This document shows positions 26,416 through 35,635 of a stretch of DNA of 64,000 nucleotides, piece after piece. Location: contig NZ_CP049017.1 in NCBI RefSeq assembly GCF_014236795.1, positions 1,156,001-1,220,000 of the forward strand. The letters run 5' to 3'. The position numbers and the translations under genes were made by a program. The notes under the pieces were generated by a model. The model was not told the origin of the DNA, made no database searches, and worked only from the letters and a program-made list of their open reading frames with translations. The DNA is from Xanthomonas theicola. Lineage in GTDB: Bacteria; Pseudomonadota; Gammaproteobacteria; Xanthomonadales; Xanthomonadaceae. Position 1 is the stretch's first letter. Every line of letters starts with the position of its first letter.

Positions 26416-27416
26416 TCACGCGGGCACGATCCCCTGGCTCTGCAGCCGCGCCAGCCGCATCAGGTTGTGCGCGGCGACCTTCAGGCCGATCACCACCTGG
26501 GCACGCGCCAGGCCAATCGTCCGTCGGCATTTGCCGCCCTGCTGGGTGAGCCGGGCAAACGGGTGTTCGCCCAACGCCCGGTCCTTGGCGATGCGATGGT
26601 TCCGACGCTGCTGGACCGGACTGAGCGGCTGGTCCGCCTGGCCCTTGTGCTGGATGTCCGCTCGGTAGCCTTGTCGCCTGAGCTCGGCTTCCCGGGCCCG
26701 GTTGGCATAGGCGCTGTCGGCCCCTACCGTACGCCCGGTGTTGGCCGGATCGAGCAGCGTCTCAAAGTGCCGGCTGTCGTGCACGTTGGCCGCGCTCACC
26801 TCGTGCCGGCCGATGAAGCCCCTGCGCCGATCCGTGTTGGCGTGCAGCTTGTAGCCGTAATGGGCCTTGCCATGCTTGCGCGTCCAGCGCGCCTGTACAT
26901 CTTTCTGCCCTCGCTTGGCATCGCTCCAGCCTTGCGGCTTCTGGCCCTGCTTGATCTGGGCGTTCTCCTCCGGCGTGTTGCGCTGGATCGGCGCACTGAC
27001 GATGCTCGCATCGACGATCTGTCCGCCCCGGGCAATGAACCCGCCCCGCTGATCTCGCCGATCAGATCCTGCTTCTTGAGCCGATCGCGCCACACCCAGA
27101 TCGTCTTGGCATCGGGCACCTTGCCACTGTGCTCCAGTCCCAGGAAGCGCTGGAAGCTGCGACGGTCCAGTACCTGGTACTCCAGCGCCTCCTCGCACAG
27201 GTTGTACAACTGTTGCAGCAACAGCAGCCGGATCATCAACTCCGTCGGCCACGCCGGGCGGCCGCCCTTGCGGCCGGTGCCCAGGCGAAGTCGGCCATCG
27301 ATCACCGCTGCGATCGCGGCGAAGTCGATGTGCCGCCACAGCAACTCCAGTGGATCGCTCAATTGCTCGCGCTTGGCTTCGCGCTCGGCTCCGGCAAACA
27401 GACTGATCATCGGCAC
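26416..27416 (-). pseudogene. IS5-family transposase, frameshifted
   Basis: The N-terminal half (MISLFAGAEREAKREQL; GGRPAWPTELMIRLLLLQQLYNL; SGKVPDAKTIWVWRDRL) and C-terminal half (GGFIARGGQIVDASIVSAP; AHYGYKLHANTDRRRGFIG; VGADSAYANRAREAE) lie in different frames, broken near 27060 by a deletion. It is a DUF772/DDE_Tnp_1 enzyme of a different IS5 subgroup from the one at 4368-5351. The right IS end is near 27478 (CACCTCTAAAAAC on the minus strand). No matching left end is visible next to the GT2 relic, so the copy is probably truncated or rearranged. Confidence 0.8.
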
Positions 27417-27478
27417 TTACCCCTCGATGGCAATAAAATCATGATGCCAAGAATCGGGGGTTTTTAGAGGTGCCCTGA

Positions 27479-27869
27479 ACTGCAGATGCATTCTTTCCAT
27501 GCGCGGGCCGTAGCTGTAGTCCAGGCCGCCATCGATCGCTTTGGTGAAAGAATCATCTTGGGTTCCGACTCCGGAAACATAATAACCACTTATATTTTTA
27601 ATACCTTTACGCTTTCCTGCTTGCACCTGCTCATCCAGGATGCCGATATTGGTGATGTGTTCGGGATCCTTGTACTTGTCGTTGCCGGTGCCATCGAAGG
27701 AGGCCACGAACAGGCGGGAATGCGGATTCTTATCGCTGACCAGCCGCGGCGCCTGGAACTGCGCCAGCGCGTGGCGGCTCTGCTCATAGATTGCCAAGTC
27801 CTGCTGGCTGGCCGGATACGTCTCCACGCCATCAGGCCAGCGCCGCGGATCGTTGCGCTCGCTTCCCAT
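27479..27869 (-). pseudogene. Tle1-like (DUF2235) phospholipase effector, N-terminal fragment
   Basis: About 130 codons remain, starting MGSERNDPRRWPDGVE at 27869 behind AAGGAGA. The stretch LFVASFDGTGNDKYKDP...TNIGIL is the conserved start of the Tle1/DUF2235 alpha/beta hydrolase fold found in secreted antibacterial phospholipases. The sequence ends at GPRMERMHLQ, where the IS5-family element begins; the open frame then reads through the IS to 27417 and adds foreign residues. The GxSxG nucleophile elbow is missing, so it is inactive. The lipoprotein gene upstream (28550-29197) may be its immunity partner. Confidence 0.7.
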
Positions 27870-27934
27870 AATACTTCTCCTTGACCACAGTGATATCAGT
27901 AAGTCTTCGTATAGGCAATCCCTAAACCAACCTG

Positions 27935-28585
27935 AGAGTTCCCCCGGCTCTGCCGGGGAGGCAGTAGAAGTTTGACGTATCCGGGAGTCCATCCCGGAGA
28001 CTCCGCAACGTGAGCGGCCAAGCACACGAGACGGAGAAACCGAGATGGATGAGTTTGAGAGCTTAAGTCACACCAGGTGGGAGTGTCTGTACCACGTTGT
28101 GTTCATACCGAAGTGTCGCCGTAAGACACTGTATGTGGGTCTGAGGAAGCATCTAGGAGAGGTGTTCCGGCGATTGGCCGAGCAGAAGGAGAGCCGGGTC
28201 GAGGAGGGCCATCTGATGCCAGATCACGTCCATATGCTGTTGAAGATTCCGCCGAAGTAGGCGGTGTCGCAGGTGGTGGGCTATATCAAGGGCAAGAGCG
28301 CCATCCACCTAGCGCGGGTGTATGTGGAGCGGAAGCGGAACTTTGTAGGGCAGAGCTTCTGGGCGCGAGGTTACTTCGTTACGAGGGTAGGTCGGGATGA
28401 AGGGTTGATCGGGGCATACATCCAGAACCAAGAGGCGGAAGATCGGCGCTTGGACCAATTGCAGTTGCTGAGGTAGTCGGCCACCTTCAGGTGGCCCTAA
28501 CAAGGGAGGCGCGTAGCGCTCCCGCAGCCGCTTTGAGCGGCTCACATCTCTAAAGCCCCCGGCTTTGCCGGGGGATATTTACTTC
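27935..28585 (+). mobile_element. IS200/IS605-family element (IS200-like)
   Basis: A single tnpA gene is bracketed by hairpins made from CCCCCGGCTCTGCCGGGG (about 27946) and GCCCCCGGCTTTGCCGGGGG (about 28555), the subterminal structures recognised by HUH transposases. Such elements make no target duplication. It sits between the Tle1-like fragment and the lipoprotein gene and supplies the last residues of the latter. The exact ends are approximate. Confidence 0.75.
28045..28476 (+). pseudogene. tnpA: IS200 transposase TnpA with an amber codon
   Basis: The frame encodes a 143-codon Y1/HUH transposase (YHVVFIPKCRRKTLY; LMPDHVHMLLKIPPK; VGYIKGKSAIHLAR; FWARGYFVTRVGRDE). HVH is the HUH metal site, and the tyrosine after it (GYIKG) is near the expected catalytic position. 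A TAG at 28258-28260 follows IPPK, where relatives have Tyr, splitting it into 71 + 70 residues. The copy should be inactive unless the amber codon is read through. Confidence 0.85.
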
Positions 28586-29197
28586 GTCGCGAAATCTACT
28601 ATCGGGCCTGCCTTCTCGCTGAGGAACAGTAGTGAACACCATTGCCCGCATATACACATTGATCGTGCGATCGTTCACTTCCAGGATGATGTCCGGGAAG
28701 ATCGGCGCCGTCAGAATCGGCGGCAATTGCTCCTGCGGCACCTTGTGCAAGACCACCTGATCCTTGAAGATCGCACCGATATCCACCGTGGCATGGTGCG
28801 GCTGTCCGTCGCTGGAGCGCCAACTGACTTCGGCCGGCGGCCGGAAATTGCGGATATCGATGGTCGAACCCGACAGATTGTCTGGATAGGCATCGTCCAG
28901 CGACACGGATGAAATCTGCTTCACGTCGTCCGGATCGCGCGCCTCGTAGCGACCGTTGTATAGAATCTTGCAGCCATAAGTGTCGTAGCATGCGGTGCCG
29001 AAATTATGGCTGTCGAACGGGATCGGCTTGCGCGTATCGATGTGCACGATGCCGTTGGCATCCACCGGCACATTGGTCCGCCACGTGTCTGTCGACGTCG
29101 AATTCATCCGCGTGCATCCTGCAAGAAGGGGGAACGCGCCGGCGAGCAGTGCCACGAAAGACAATTGTGCGCCGCGCGTGGCAAAGAGGGAGAACAT
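28550..29197 (-). CDS. lipoprotein, possible immunity protein; C-terminus replaced by IS200 sequence
   Basis: The 215-residue protein has a lipoprotein signal (SFVALLAGAFPLLAGC, lipobox LAGC near residue 28). The mature part has paired Cys (GTACYDTYGC) and a beta-rich C-terminal half (TIDIRNFRPPAEVSW; LEVNDRTINVYMRAMVF). I do not recognise the family. Periplasmic lipoproteins next to Tle1 phospholipases are often immunity proteins, so that role is a reasonable inference. The last residues (NIPRQSRGL) come from the IS200 end, so the native C-terminus is lost or altered. The start at 29197 has GGAG eight bases upstream. Confidence 0.6.
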   Translation of the reverse strand: MFSLFATRGAQLSFVALLAGAFPLLAGCTRMNSTSTDTWRTNVPVDANGIVHIDTRKPIPFDSHNFGTACYDTYGCKILYNGRYEARDPDDVKQISSVSLDDAYPDNLSGSTIDIRNFRPPAEVSWRSSDGQPHHATVDIGAIFKDQVVLHKVPQEQLPPILTAPIFPDIILEVNDRTINVYMRAMVFTTVPQREGRPDSRFRDEVNIPRQSRGL

Positions 29198-29594
29198 GAG
29201 CGCCGCTCCATCGTGGAAAAAGTGGACCGCGACATGGCGTGGTCGCCGCGTAAGCGACCTATGTCGGCATTCAATCCGTGCACAGCCGGGGAGTCAAGCA
29301 TGGCGATACCATTGCGCCCGGCACAGGCGGGCATCGCGTCATGCATCCACCGTCCTGCCCCGCTGCACGCTGCGGCGCGGTGCAGGGTCGTCGCGGACCG
29401 GCTGGTGCCTTCACGTGCGCGGGCTCGCCCAGGACACAGGCCATTGCGGCGGCATGGAACGCCGCGTGCTGCCGGGGATGGTCCGCATCCAGTTCCGGCA
29501 TGCCTGGCATCGTGGGCGCGTGCTGCAGTGGCGTTGCTCCCGACGCTGGTGCGCCCGGCATACGCGGCGACCCGAGCGGCGTGGCGGCAGGAGG
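29198..29594. other. 397-bp spacer between accessory island and bat operon
   Basis: I see no supported gene here. A 96-codon minus-strand frame (29271-29561) has Ala/Pro/Cys-rich composition without a ribosome site or known motif and is probably chance. The sequence may be the 3' flank of the bat operon plus island boundary DNA. Confidence 0.5.
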
Positions 29595-31334
29595 TCAGAC
29601 CTCGCGCGGATACAGCGGCGGCAGTTCGTCGTTGGCCGGTGTGCGTGCTGCCCCACGCCAGCGCGGACCGGACCGGAACGCTTCGCGCAATGCGGCACGC
29701 GCGCCGGGCACGTCGCCGGTGCCGCTCCAGCGTGCGCGTTGCATGCGCAGCACGGCTTCGCGTTGCGCCGGATCGTCCAGCCGCCGCAGCAACGCGTCCA
29801 GGTCGGCGACGCCGGCCTGCGCGCACAGGATCGCCGCGACCTGATCCAGGCCGCCGGCATCCAGCGCCTTGCGCAGGTCGGGCAAGCCGTAGCGCGGGCG
29901 CGGCGCAGCGGGAGCCGGCACGGCCGCCGCAGCCGCCGTCGTATGCGAAGCGCTGCGGCGGCGCCAGGCCCACAGCAGCGTCGCCAGCCACAGCAGCGCG
30001 AACAGCGCCGCCAGCGCCATCCACAGCGGCAGCGAAGCGAGCAGTGCGGACGCCGCGTGGGTCGTGGCCAGCGCATTGCCGGCCGGCACGGCTTCCGCGC
30101 CCGGCGCGGGCGCGCCGGCCGGCGGCGGCGCAGGCGCTGCGGGCGCGCCGCGCCCGGGCAGCACCTGCAGGTCCAGATCGGGCAAGGCGGCCTCGCGCGC
30201 AGTGCCGGCCGCCACCTCCCACCACGGCACGCGCAGCCCGTTCACCCGCAACGGCCCCGGCGCCTGCGGCACGATCGAATAACGCCGAGTGATCTTCAGT
30301 TGCGGACTGCCGTCGACGAACGTTTCGGCGAACTGCGGCGGCTCGGCGAACACCTGCGCGCCATCGACGCTCGGCGTGGGCAGTTCCGGGAACTGCGCCT
30401 GGGTGGCGCCGCGCGCACTCGCCTCGACCACGATGTCGGCCGCCTCGCCCACCGCCGCGCGCTGCGGCGTGGCGGTGTAGCGCAGGCGCAGGTCGTGCAG
30501 CGGCAGCCACGGCTGCGGCGCATTGGCCGGCTGCGCGCGCACCTGCAGGGTCTGCGCGGCACTGCGTGCGCCGAGGTCGCCGCCGCGGCCGAAATAGTCG
30601 TCGAAGAATCCGCTGGGGCCGCGGCCGCGGAAGCGCGCGCCCGGCAGGGTCAACGGCCCGCTGCGCTCGGGCACCAGCAGGAAGCGGCGCTCGACGATGG
30701 TGAACATGCGCCCGCCGATCTCGCGCCGGCTCTGGCTATCGTCGCCGATGCGCTGCAGCGCGGCGCCGGCCGGTGGATCCAGGTCCAGTTCGCCCGAGCT
30801 CAGGGGCACCCCGAGATACAGCCGCACCACCACACCGACGCTCTGCTGCACGTAGGGCTGCGCGTCGTCGACCACGGTCTGCACGAACACGTCGGCGTTG
30901 CCGAGCTGCGCGCGATCGCCGCCGCCGGGGCCGGCGGACGGCGCCGCAACCCGCAGCAGCAACGGCGCGGTGCGTTCGTTGCCGACGCGCAGCGACGGGA
31001 TCTGCAGCATGCCGGTGGCGCGCGGCGTCAGCGCCACGCCGAACAGCGACTTCGCCGCGACCTGGCCGTTGCTCATCTGCACCTGCCGGCTGCTGACCTC
31101 GTCGCTGAGCGCGAAATCCGCGCGCAGCGGCGCATACTCCGGCACTGCCGGGCCCTGGTCGGTCTCGATGTTGAGGGTGACGCGCTCGCCGGCGCCGATG
31201 CTGTCGCGGTCCAGCCACGCGCGGGTGGCGGCCGCGGCCGGCAGCGCCAGCGCGGCCAGCAGCGCCAGCGTTGCCGACAGCATCGGCACGGCGGACATGC
31301 ATCCGTGCCAGCCCCGTTGCTTGCGTTCGATCAT
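29595..31334 (-). CDS. batD: BatD-like protein
   Basis: This 579-residue BatD/oxygen-tolerance protein has a signal peptide ending LALPAAAATRAW, then beta-sandwich domains (about 30-435: SIGAGERVTLNIETDQGP; GPLTLPGARFRGRGPSGFFD; ARGATQAQFPELPTPSVDG), a Pro/Ala linker, a membrane helix near residue 450 (LPLWMALAALFALLWLATLL) and a cytoplasmic tail. BatD works with BatA/BatB in envelope stress tolerance, but the mechanism is unclear. It is the last gene of the second MoxR cluster, and its ATG overlaps the batB stop (ATGA at 31331-31334). Confidence 0.88.
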   Translation of the reverse strand: MIERKQRGWHGCMSAVPMLSATLALLAALALPAAAATRAWLDRDSIGAGERVTLNIETDQGPAVPEYAPLRADFALSDEVSSRQVQMSNGQVAAKSLFGVALTPRATGMLQIPSLRVGNERTAPLLLRVAAPSAGPGGGDRAQLGNADVFVQTVVDDAQPYVQQSVGVVVRLYLGVPLSSGELDLDPPAGAALQRIGDDSQSRREIGGRMFTIVERRFLLVPERSGPLTLPGARFRGRGPSGFFDDYFGRGGDLGARSAAQTLQVRAQPANAPQPWLPLHDLRLRYTATPQRAAVGEAADIVVEASARGATQAQFPELPTPSVDGAQVFAEPPQFAETFVDGSPQLKITRRYSIVPQAPGPLRVNGLRVPWWEVAAGTAREAALPDLDLQVLPGRGAPAAPAPPPAGAPAPGAEAVPAGNALATTHAASALLASLPLWMALAALFALLWLATLLWAWRRRSASHTTAAAAAVPAPAAPRPRYGLPDLRKALDAGGLDQVAAILCAQAGVADLDALLRRLDDPAQREAVLRMQRARWSGTGDVPGARAALREAFRSGPRWRGAARTPANDELPPLYPREV

Positions 31335-33112
31335 GGTCCTTCCCGTTGCCTGCGTTCGTGTTCGAGCTTGAACTTGGCGCGCAGCAGGTTGCCCGGATCG
31401 TCCGGCACCCGCCGCAGCCATGCCTCTACCGCCTGGCGCTGCTCGCGCTGCTGCGGGGTCTCCGCGGCGGCGGCACGCGCGGCGGCGGCCTTGCCCGCGG
31501 CGCCCTGCTGCGCCATCGCCTGCTGCATCTGCCGGCGCTGCGCCGCATCGGCCTGCTGCTGCGCCTGCATGTCGCCCGGCTTCGGCGGCGCCTGCGGCGG
31601 CGCGTCCTTCGGCGCGGCCGGCGACGGCGATTGCCCATTCTTCTGCCCTGCCTGGTCCTGCGCGTCGGACTGCCGGGGCGCCCGTGCCGGGTCCTGCCGC
31701 TCGGGCGCGCCGCCCGATCCCGGCCGCGGCTGGCCCTTCTGGTCCTGCTTGGCCCCATCCCTGTCCTGGCCCTGCTGGCCGGACGCCTGCTGCTGCGCGG
31801 ACGACCGGCGCTTGCGCGCGGCATCGACCGCAGCGCGGTTGGCGATCGCGTCGGCCATCTGCGGATCCTGCGTCAGCGCCTTGTCGTAGGCGTCGATCGC
31901 CTCGTCGTAGCGGCCCTGGCGGGCCAGCGCATTGCCCAGGTTGTACCAACCCTGGTCGCTGTCGATGCCGTCGAACTGCTGCTGCGCAGTACCGAAATCG
32001 CCCTTGCGATAGGCTTGTACGCCCGCATCCAAGCGCTGCTGGCGCAGTTGGTCGGCACGCCGCCACCAACCGTCGGCAGTATCGTCGCCTGCCGCATGCG
32101 CCGGCGACGGCACTGCCAGCGGCATCAGCACTACCAGCAGCAACGCCGCGCCGCCGCGGCGGCGGAACGCGAGCAAGGCCAGCAGCAACAGCGGCGGCAA
32201 CAGCCAGTAGCCCTGATCCAGCCAGACCCGGCCGCTGCCGTCGCCGGCCGTGGCCGCGGCCTGCTCCAGCGGTTGCAGTACCCCCAGCGCGCGCAGGTCC
32301 GCGTCGGTAGGAGTCAGCGCGGCGTAGCGGCCATTGCCGGCAGCCGCCAGGGTATGCAGCGAACCGGCATCCAGTTGCGCGCGCGCCACGCCGCCCTGGC
32401 CATCGCGATAGACCGCCCCCCGGGCGGTGCCCAGTCCCAGCGCGCAGACGCGGTATCCCTGCCCGGCGGCGCGCGCCGCGGCGCGCTGCGCGCGCGCATC
32501 GGCCCGATCGCTGAGCAGCAGGATGTCGCCGCGGGCGAACCCGGCCTGGCGCAGCAATTGCGCCGCCCAGTCGATGGCCAGATCGGTCCGCTGCCCGGGC
32601 ACCGGCATCACCTGCGGCGACAGCGCATCCAGGAACAGCGCCACGTTGGCCGCATCGTCGGTCAACGGCGCGACGGTGAAGGGTTCGCCGGCATAGGCCA
32701 GCAGCGCCACTTCGCCGCCGGCGCGCTCGCGCAGCAGCGTCGCCAGCTTGGCGCGCGCTTGCAGCAGTCGCGAGGGCGGCAGGTCGCCGGCCTGGATCCG
32801 CGGCGACAAGTCCAGCGCGATCACCAGCGGCGTGCGCGACTGCCACAGCGGCTGTTGCTCCTGGCGCCAGCTCGGTCCGGCCAGGGCCACGACCGCGAGC
32901 GCATAGCCGAGCGCGGCCAGCCACGGCCCGGACAGCGACTGCCTGCCATCGTGCGCAAGCAAGTGCGGCAACAGGTGCGCATCCACCGCGCGCCGCCAGA
33001 CGTTGCTGCGTCTGCGCCGGCGCAGCCAGTTCCATCCCAGCAACGGCAGCAACAACAATGCCCACAACCACTGCGCACGCAGGAAATGCAACGCTTCCAA
33101 GAACGCGTTCAT
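31331..33112 (-). CDS. batB: BatB/BatC fusion: vWA domain plus TPR
   Basis: The 593-residue protein joins a BatB-type vWA domain to a BatC-type TPR region. N-terminal membrane helices (about 10-30 and 58-75) precede the vWA core (LVIALDLSPRIQAGDLPPSR; LLAYAGEPFTVAPLTDD; DILLLSDRADARAQR). Helices near 310-345 are followed by TPR repeats (GWYNLGNALARQGRYDEAID) and a Gln/Pro/Lys-rich tail. The MIDAS motif is D-x-S-x-R rather than D-x-S-x-S, so metal binding may be weak. The start at 33112 is set by the ATGA overlap with batA; 18 bases of extra frame upstream overlap batA. Confidence 0.88.
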   Translation of the reverse strand: MNAFLEALHFLRAQWLWALLLLPLLGWNWLRRRRRSNVWRRAVDAHLLPHLLAHDGRQSLSGPWLAALGYALAVVALAGPSWRQEQQPLWQSRTPLVIALDLSPRIQAGDLPPSRLLQARAKLATLLRERAGGEVALLAYAGEPFTVAPLTDDAANVALFLDALSPQVMPVPGQRTDLAIDWAAQLLRQAGFARGDILLLSDRADARAQRAAARAAGQGYRVCALGLGTARGAVYRDGQGGVARAQLDAGSLHTLAAAGNGRYAALTPTDADLRALGVLQPLEQAAATAGDGSGRVWLDQGYWLLPPLLLLALLAFRRRGGAALLLVVLMPLAVPSPAHAAGDDTADGWWRRADQLRQQRLDAGVQAYRKGDFGTAQQQFDGIDSDQGWYNLGNALARQGRYDEAIDAYDKALTQDPQMADAIANRAAVDAARKRRSSAQQQASGQQGQDRDGAKQDQKGQPRPGSGGAPERQDPARAPRQSDAQDQAGQKNGQSPSPAAPKDAPPQAPPKPGDMQAQQQADAAQRRQMQQAMAQQGAAGKAAAARAAAAETPQQREQRQAVEAWLRRVPDDPGNLLRAKFKLEHERRQREGP

Positions 33113-34146
33113 CGCCGCCTCCAGGGCCACGCGAACGCGACCAGCCCCAGCAGCAGCGCCACGCCCAGCGGCCAGGCGTAGCGCTCGATCCGCGGGCGCA
33201 CCGCCGGGCCGGCCGAACGCACCGGTTCCAGGCGTTCCAGCTCGGCGTAGATCGAGACCAGTTGGTCGGTGTCGCGGGCGCGGAAGAAGCGGCCGCCGGT
33301 CTCCTGGGCGATCTTGCGCAGGGTGTGCTCGTCGACCTGGTCGTCGCCGCTGCCGGCGGGCATCGGCAAGCCGAACAGCGAATAGCCGCCGGCGCCGCCG
33401 AAGGCGATGGTGTACATGCGCACATGTTCGGCCTTGGCCAGTTCCGCGGCCTTGATCGGCTCCAGCACGCCGGCAGTGTTGACGCCGTCGGTCAGCACGA
33501 TCAGCACCCGGTCGCCCTGCGCTTGTTCGCGCAGGCGCTTGACCGCCAGCGCGATCGCGTCGCCGAGCGCGGTCTCGCGCCCGGCCAGGCCGACCACGCT
33601 GTCGCGCAGTTGATCGCGCACCGTCGCCAGGTCGGCGGTCAGCGGGGTCAGCGCATACGCCTGCTGGCCGAACACCAGCAGGCCGATGCGGTCGCCGTCA
33701 CGGCGGTCGAGGAAATCGGCCAGCACCGCCTTGGCCGCGGTCAGACGGGCCACCATGCGCCCGCCCAGAGTCATGTCCGGTTCGCTCATGCTGCCCGACA
33801 GGTCCACCGCCAGCATCAGCTGCCGCGCCTGCTGCGGCGGCGCGATCGGCTCGCCCAGCTGCAGCGGCCGCGCCGCCGCCGCGCACAGGCAGAACCAGGC
33901 CAGCCACGCCAGCCACAGGCCGCCGCGCCACAGGCCGCCGCGCGCCGGCGCGGCGGCGACCGCCTGCAGGTATGCCCCATACGGCACGCGCAAGGCCGGC
34001 GCACCGCCGCGCTGCGCCGGCAACAGCAGCCGCGCCAGCAGCGGCAGCGGCAGCGCCAGCCACATCCAGGGCCAGGCGAACCCGGCGAGCAGGTCGCTGA
34101 GGCTGTGCCCGTGCCAGGAGACCATGCCGATCGCCGCCACGTTCAT
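33109..34146 (-). CDS. batA: BatA-like vWA membrane protein
   Basis: The 345-residue protein has N-terminal membrane helices (WPWMWLALPLPLLARLL; GLWLAWLAWFCLCAAAA), a vWA domain with an intact MIDAS (MLAVDLSGSMSEPDM; the Thr/Asp region IVLTDGVNTAG) and a C-terminal anchor (AWPLGVALLLGLVAFAWPW). BatA is the conserved partner of MoxR ATPases. The start at 34146 shares ATGA with the stop of the DUF4381 gene, and its own stop overlaps batB in the same way. Confidence 0.9.
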   Translation of the reverse strand: MNVAAIGMVSWHGHSLSDLLAGFAWPWMWLALPLPLLARLLLPAQRGGAPALRVPYGAYLQAVAAAPARGGLWRGGLWLAWLAWFCLCAAAARPLQLGEPIAPPQQARQLMLAVDLSGSMSEPDMTLGGRMVARLTAAKAVLADFLDRRDGDRIGLLVFGQQAYALTPLTADLATVRDQLRDSVVGLAGRETALGDAIALAVKRLREQAQGDRVLIVLTDGVNTAGVLEPIKAAELAKAEHVRMYTIAFGGAGGYSLFGLPMPAGSGDDQVDEHTLRKIAQETGGRFFRARDTDQLVSIYAELERLEPVRSAGPAVRPRIERYAWPLGVALLLGLVAFAWPWRRR

Positions 34147-34592
34147 CGCCCGGCCATCAGGCCGAGGAAGCGGCGCCGCGCCAGCGGCAGCAGCGCCTGC
34201 AGCTGGGCATCGTCCAGTTCGCGCCGATAGCCGCCGTCGAGCAGCACGCGGCCTGGCCCGGCAGAAAAGTCCTGGCGCTTGCCGCCGTCGAGGAACCGCA
34301 GCCATTGCTCGCCCTGCAGCGTGGCGGCGGCCGGATCACGGCGCCGGGCCGCACGGCGCAGCAGCTCCGACACCGCGGCCACCTGCGCCGGCGCGGCGCC
34401 GGCGCCGAGTGCCGCGTCGAACTGGCGCCGCCAACGGCGCCGCCGTGCGCGCCGCCATGCCCACAGGCCCAACCCGATGCCCAACGCCAGCAGCAACGCC
34501 GCACCGAGCAGCAACCAGCCCAGCGCCGGCGGCCACCAGGCAGGCGCCGGCGGCAGGTGCACGTCGCGCAGCGGCAATTGCTGCGGGCTCAT
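34143..34592 (-). CDS. DUF4381 family membrane protein
   Basis: The 149-residue protein has one membrane helix (LGWLLLGAALLLALGIGLGLW) after a Pro-rich start (LPLRDVHLPPAPAWWPPA), then a very basic segment (RRARRRRWRRQF) and a helical cytoplasmic domain (ELLRRAARRRDPAAATLQGE). DUF4381 genes occur almost only inside MoxR-vWA clusters, and the function is unknown. Both ends overlap neighbours by ATGA, so its expression is tightly coupled to them. Confidence 0.85.
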   Translation of the reverse strand: MSPQQLPLRDVHLPPAPAWWPPALGWLLLGAALLLALGIGLGLWAWRRARRRRWRRQFDAALGAGAAPAQVAAVSELLRRAARRRDPAAATLQGEQWLRFLDGGKRQDFSAGPGRVLLDGGYRRELDDAQLQALLPLARRRFLGLMAGR

Positions 34593-35578
34593 CGCGCCCC
34601 GCTCCCGTCGGGCGCCGGCAGCAGCCAGGATTCGCTGGCCGCATCGCTGCGCAGCACGCGCACCTGCACGCCGCGGCCAGGCAGTTCGGCCGCCAGGGTC
34701 TCCAGCGGCGCGACGAACTGTTGGTGCCAGCGCCGTTGCGCGCTGGCCGCCTGCAAGTCGATCTCCACCCGGCGGCCGCCGGCCCAGAACGGCAGCGCCG
34801 CGCGCGGCGGCTGCAGTTCCAGGGCATCGGCCAGCAGCAGCAGCAGCACGTCGTTGTGCAGCGCCAGCCCGGCCCAGCGCACCGCGGGAATCGCGTGCGC
34901 GCTGGCCGGGTCGGCCAGCACCACCAGCCGCGACCCCGGCCGCAGCAGCCTGACCGCGTGCTCCAGCGCCACGCCGAGGCCGGCGTCGTCCTGCGGCGGC
35001 TGCGCGTACCAGCGCGCCAGCGCGTCGATCACGCGCAATGCGCCGCGCGGCCCGGCCGCCGGCGGCACCGGCGCTTCGCTGCGGCTGCCGCGCAAGGCGG
35101 CGAGGCGGTCGCCCTGGCGTTGCGCGGTCCATGCCGCCACTGCACCCGCGCGCGCGGCCTGGACCGACTTGAAGCGCACGCGGGTGCCGAAGTACAGCGT
35201 CGGCGCGGTATCGGCCACGATCAGGCTGAGTCGCTCGCGCTCGGCCTGGAACAGTTTGGTATGGGTGCGCCCGCTGCGCGCGGTGAGCCGCCAGTCGATG
35301 TGGCGCACGTCGTCGCCGGCCACGTATTCGCGCGACTCGGCATACTCCATGCCGCGCCCGCGCAGCGCCGTCGGCGCACTGCCACTGAGCCCGTGGCGCC
35401 CGCGCCGCGGCGCCGGCATCCGCGCCGCGCTGGCGCGCAATGCCACCAACTCGGACAAGGTCGGGCGCACGCCGGCGCCGCCCATCGCGGCGTCGGCGCG
35501 CGGCGTTTGCGGTGGCATCGTCCGCACCGCCACCGCGCTACCTCGCCTGCGGCACGGCGCCGCCGGCGGTACGCGCAC
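34589..35578 (-). CDS. DUF58 domain protein of the bat cluster
   Basis: The gene encodes up to 329 residues; MPPQTPRAD at 35518 may be the true start. There is no membrane helix, unlike the DUF58 protein at 19900-20856. The DUF58 signature is clear: MEYAESREYVAGDDVRHIDW followed by RLTARSGRTHTKLFQAERER. A vWA-like second half follows (RLVVLADPASAHAIPAV; NDVLLLLLADALEL). It probably receives input from the MoxR ATPase encoded 57 bp upstream. Confidence 0.87.
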   Translation of the reverse strand: MRVPPAAPCRRRGSAVAVRTMPPQTPRADAAMGGAGVRPTLSELVALRASAARMPAPRRGRHGLSGSAPTALRGRGMEYAESREYVAGDDVRHIDWRLTARSGRTHTKLFQAERERLSLIVADTAPTLYFGTRVRFKSVQAARAGAVAAWTAQRQGDRLAALRGSRSEAPVPPAAGPRGALRVIDALARWYAQPPQDDAGLGVALEHAVRLLRPGSRLVVLADPASAHAIPAVRWAGLALHNDVLLLLLADALELQPPRAALPFWAGGRRVEIDLQAASAQRRWHQQFVAPLETLAAELPGRGVQVRVLRSDAASESWLLPAPDGSGAR

Positions 35579-35635
35579 TGGCGCGCGGCGCCGGCGACCG
35601 GCACTGCGGTCGTTCCCGCTCGCGGCGCCGCTCGT

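Noticed and set aside
29271..29561. 96-codon minus-strand frame in the spacer after the lipoprotein gene
   Set aside because: There is no ribosome site, signal, domain or conserved-looking segment, so it was not called as a gene.
28995..31889. 964-codon plus-strand frame opposite batD
   Set aside because: Very long but an artefact of high GC; batD and batB on the other strand have signal peptide, domains and ATGA overlaps.
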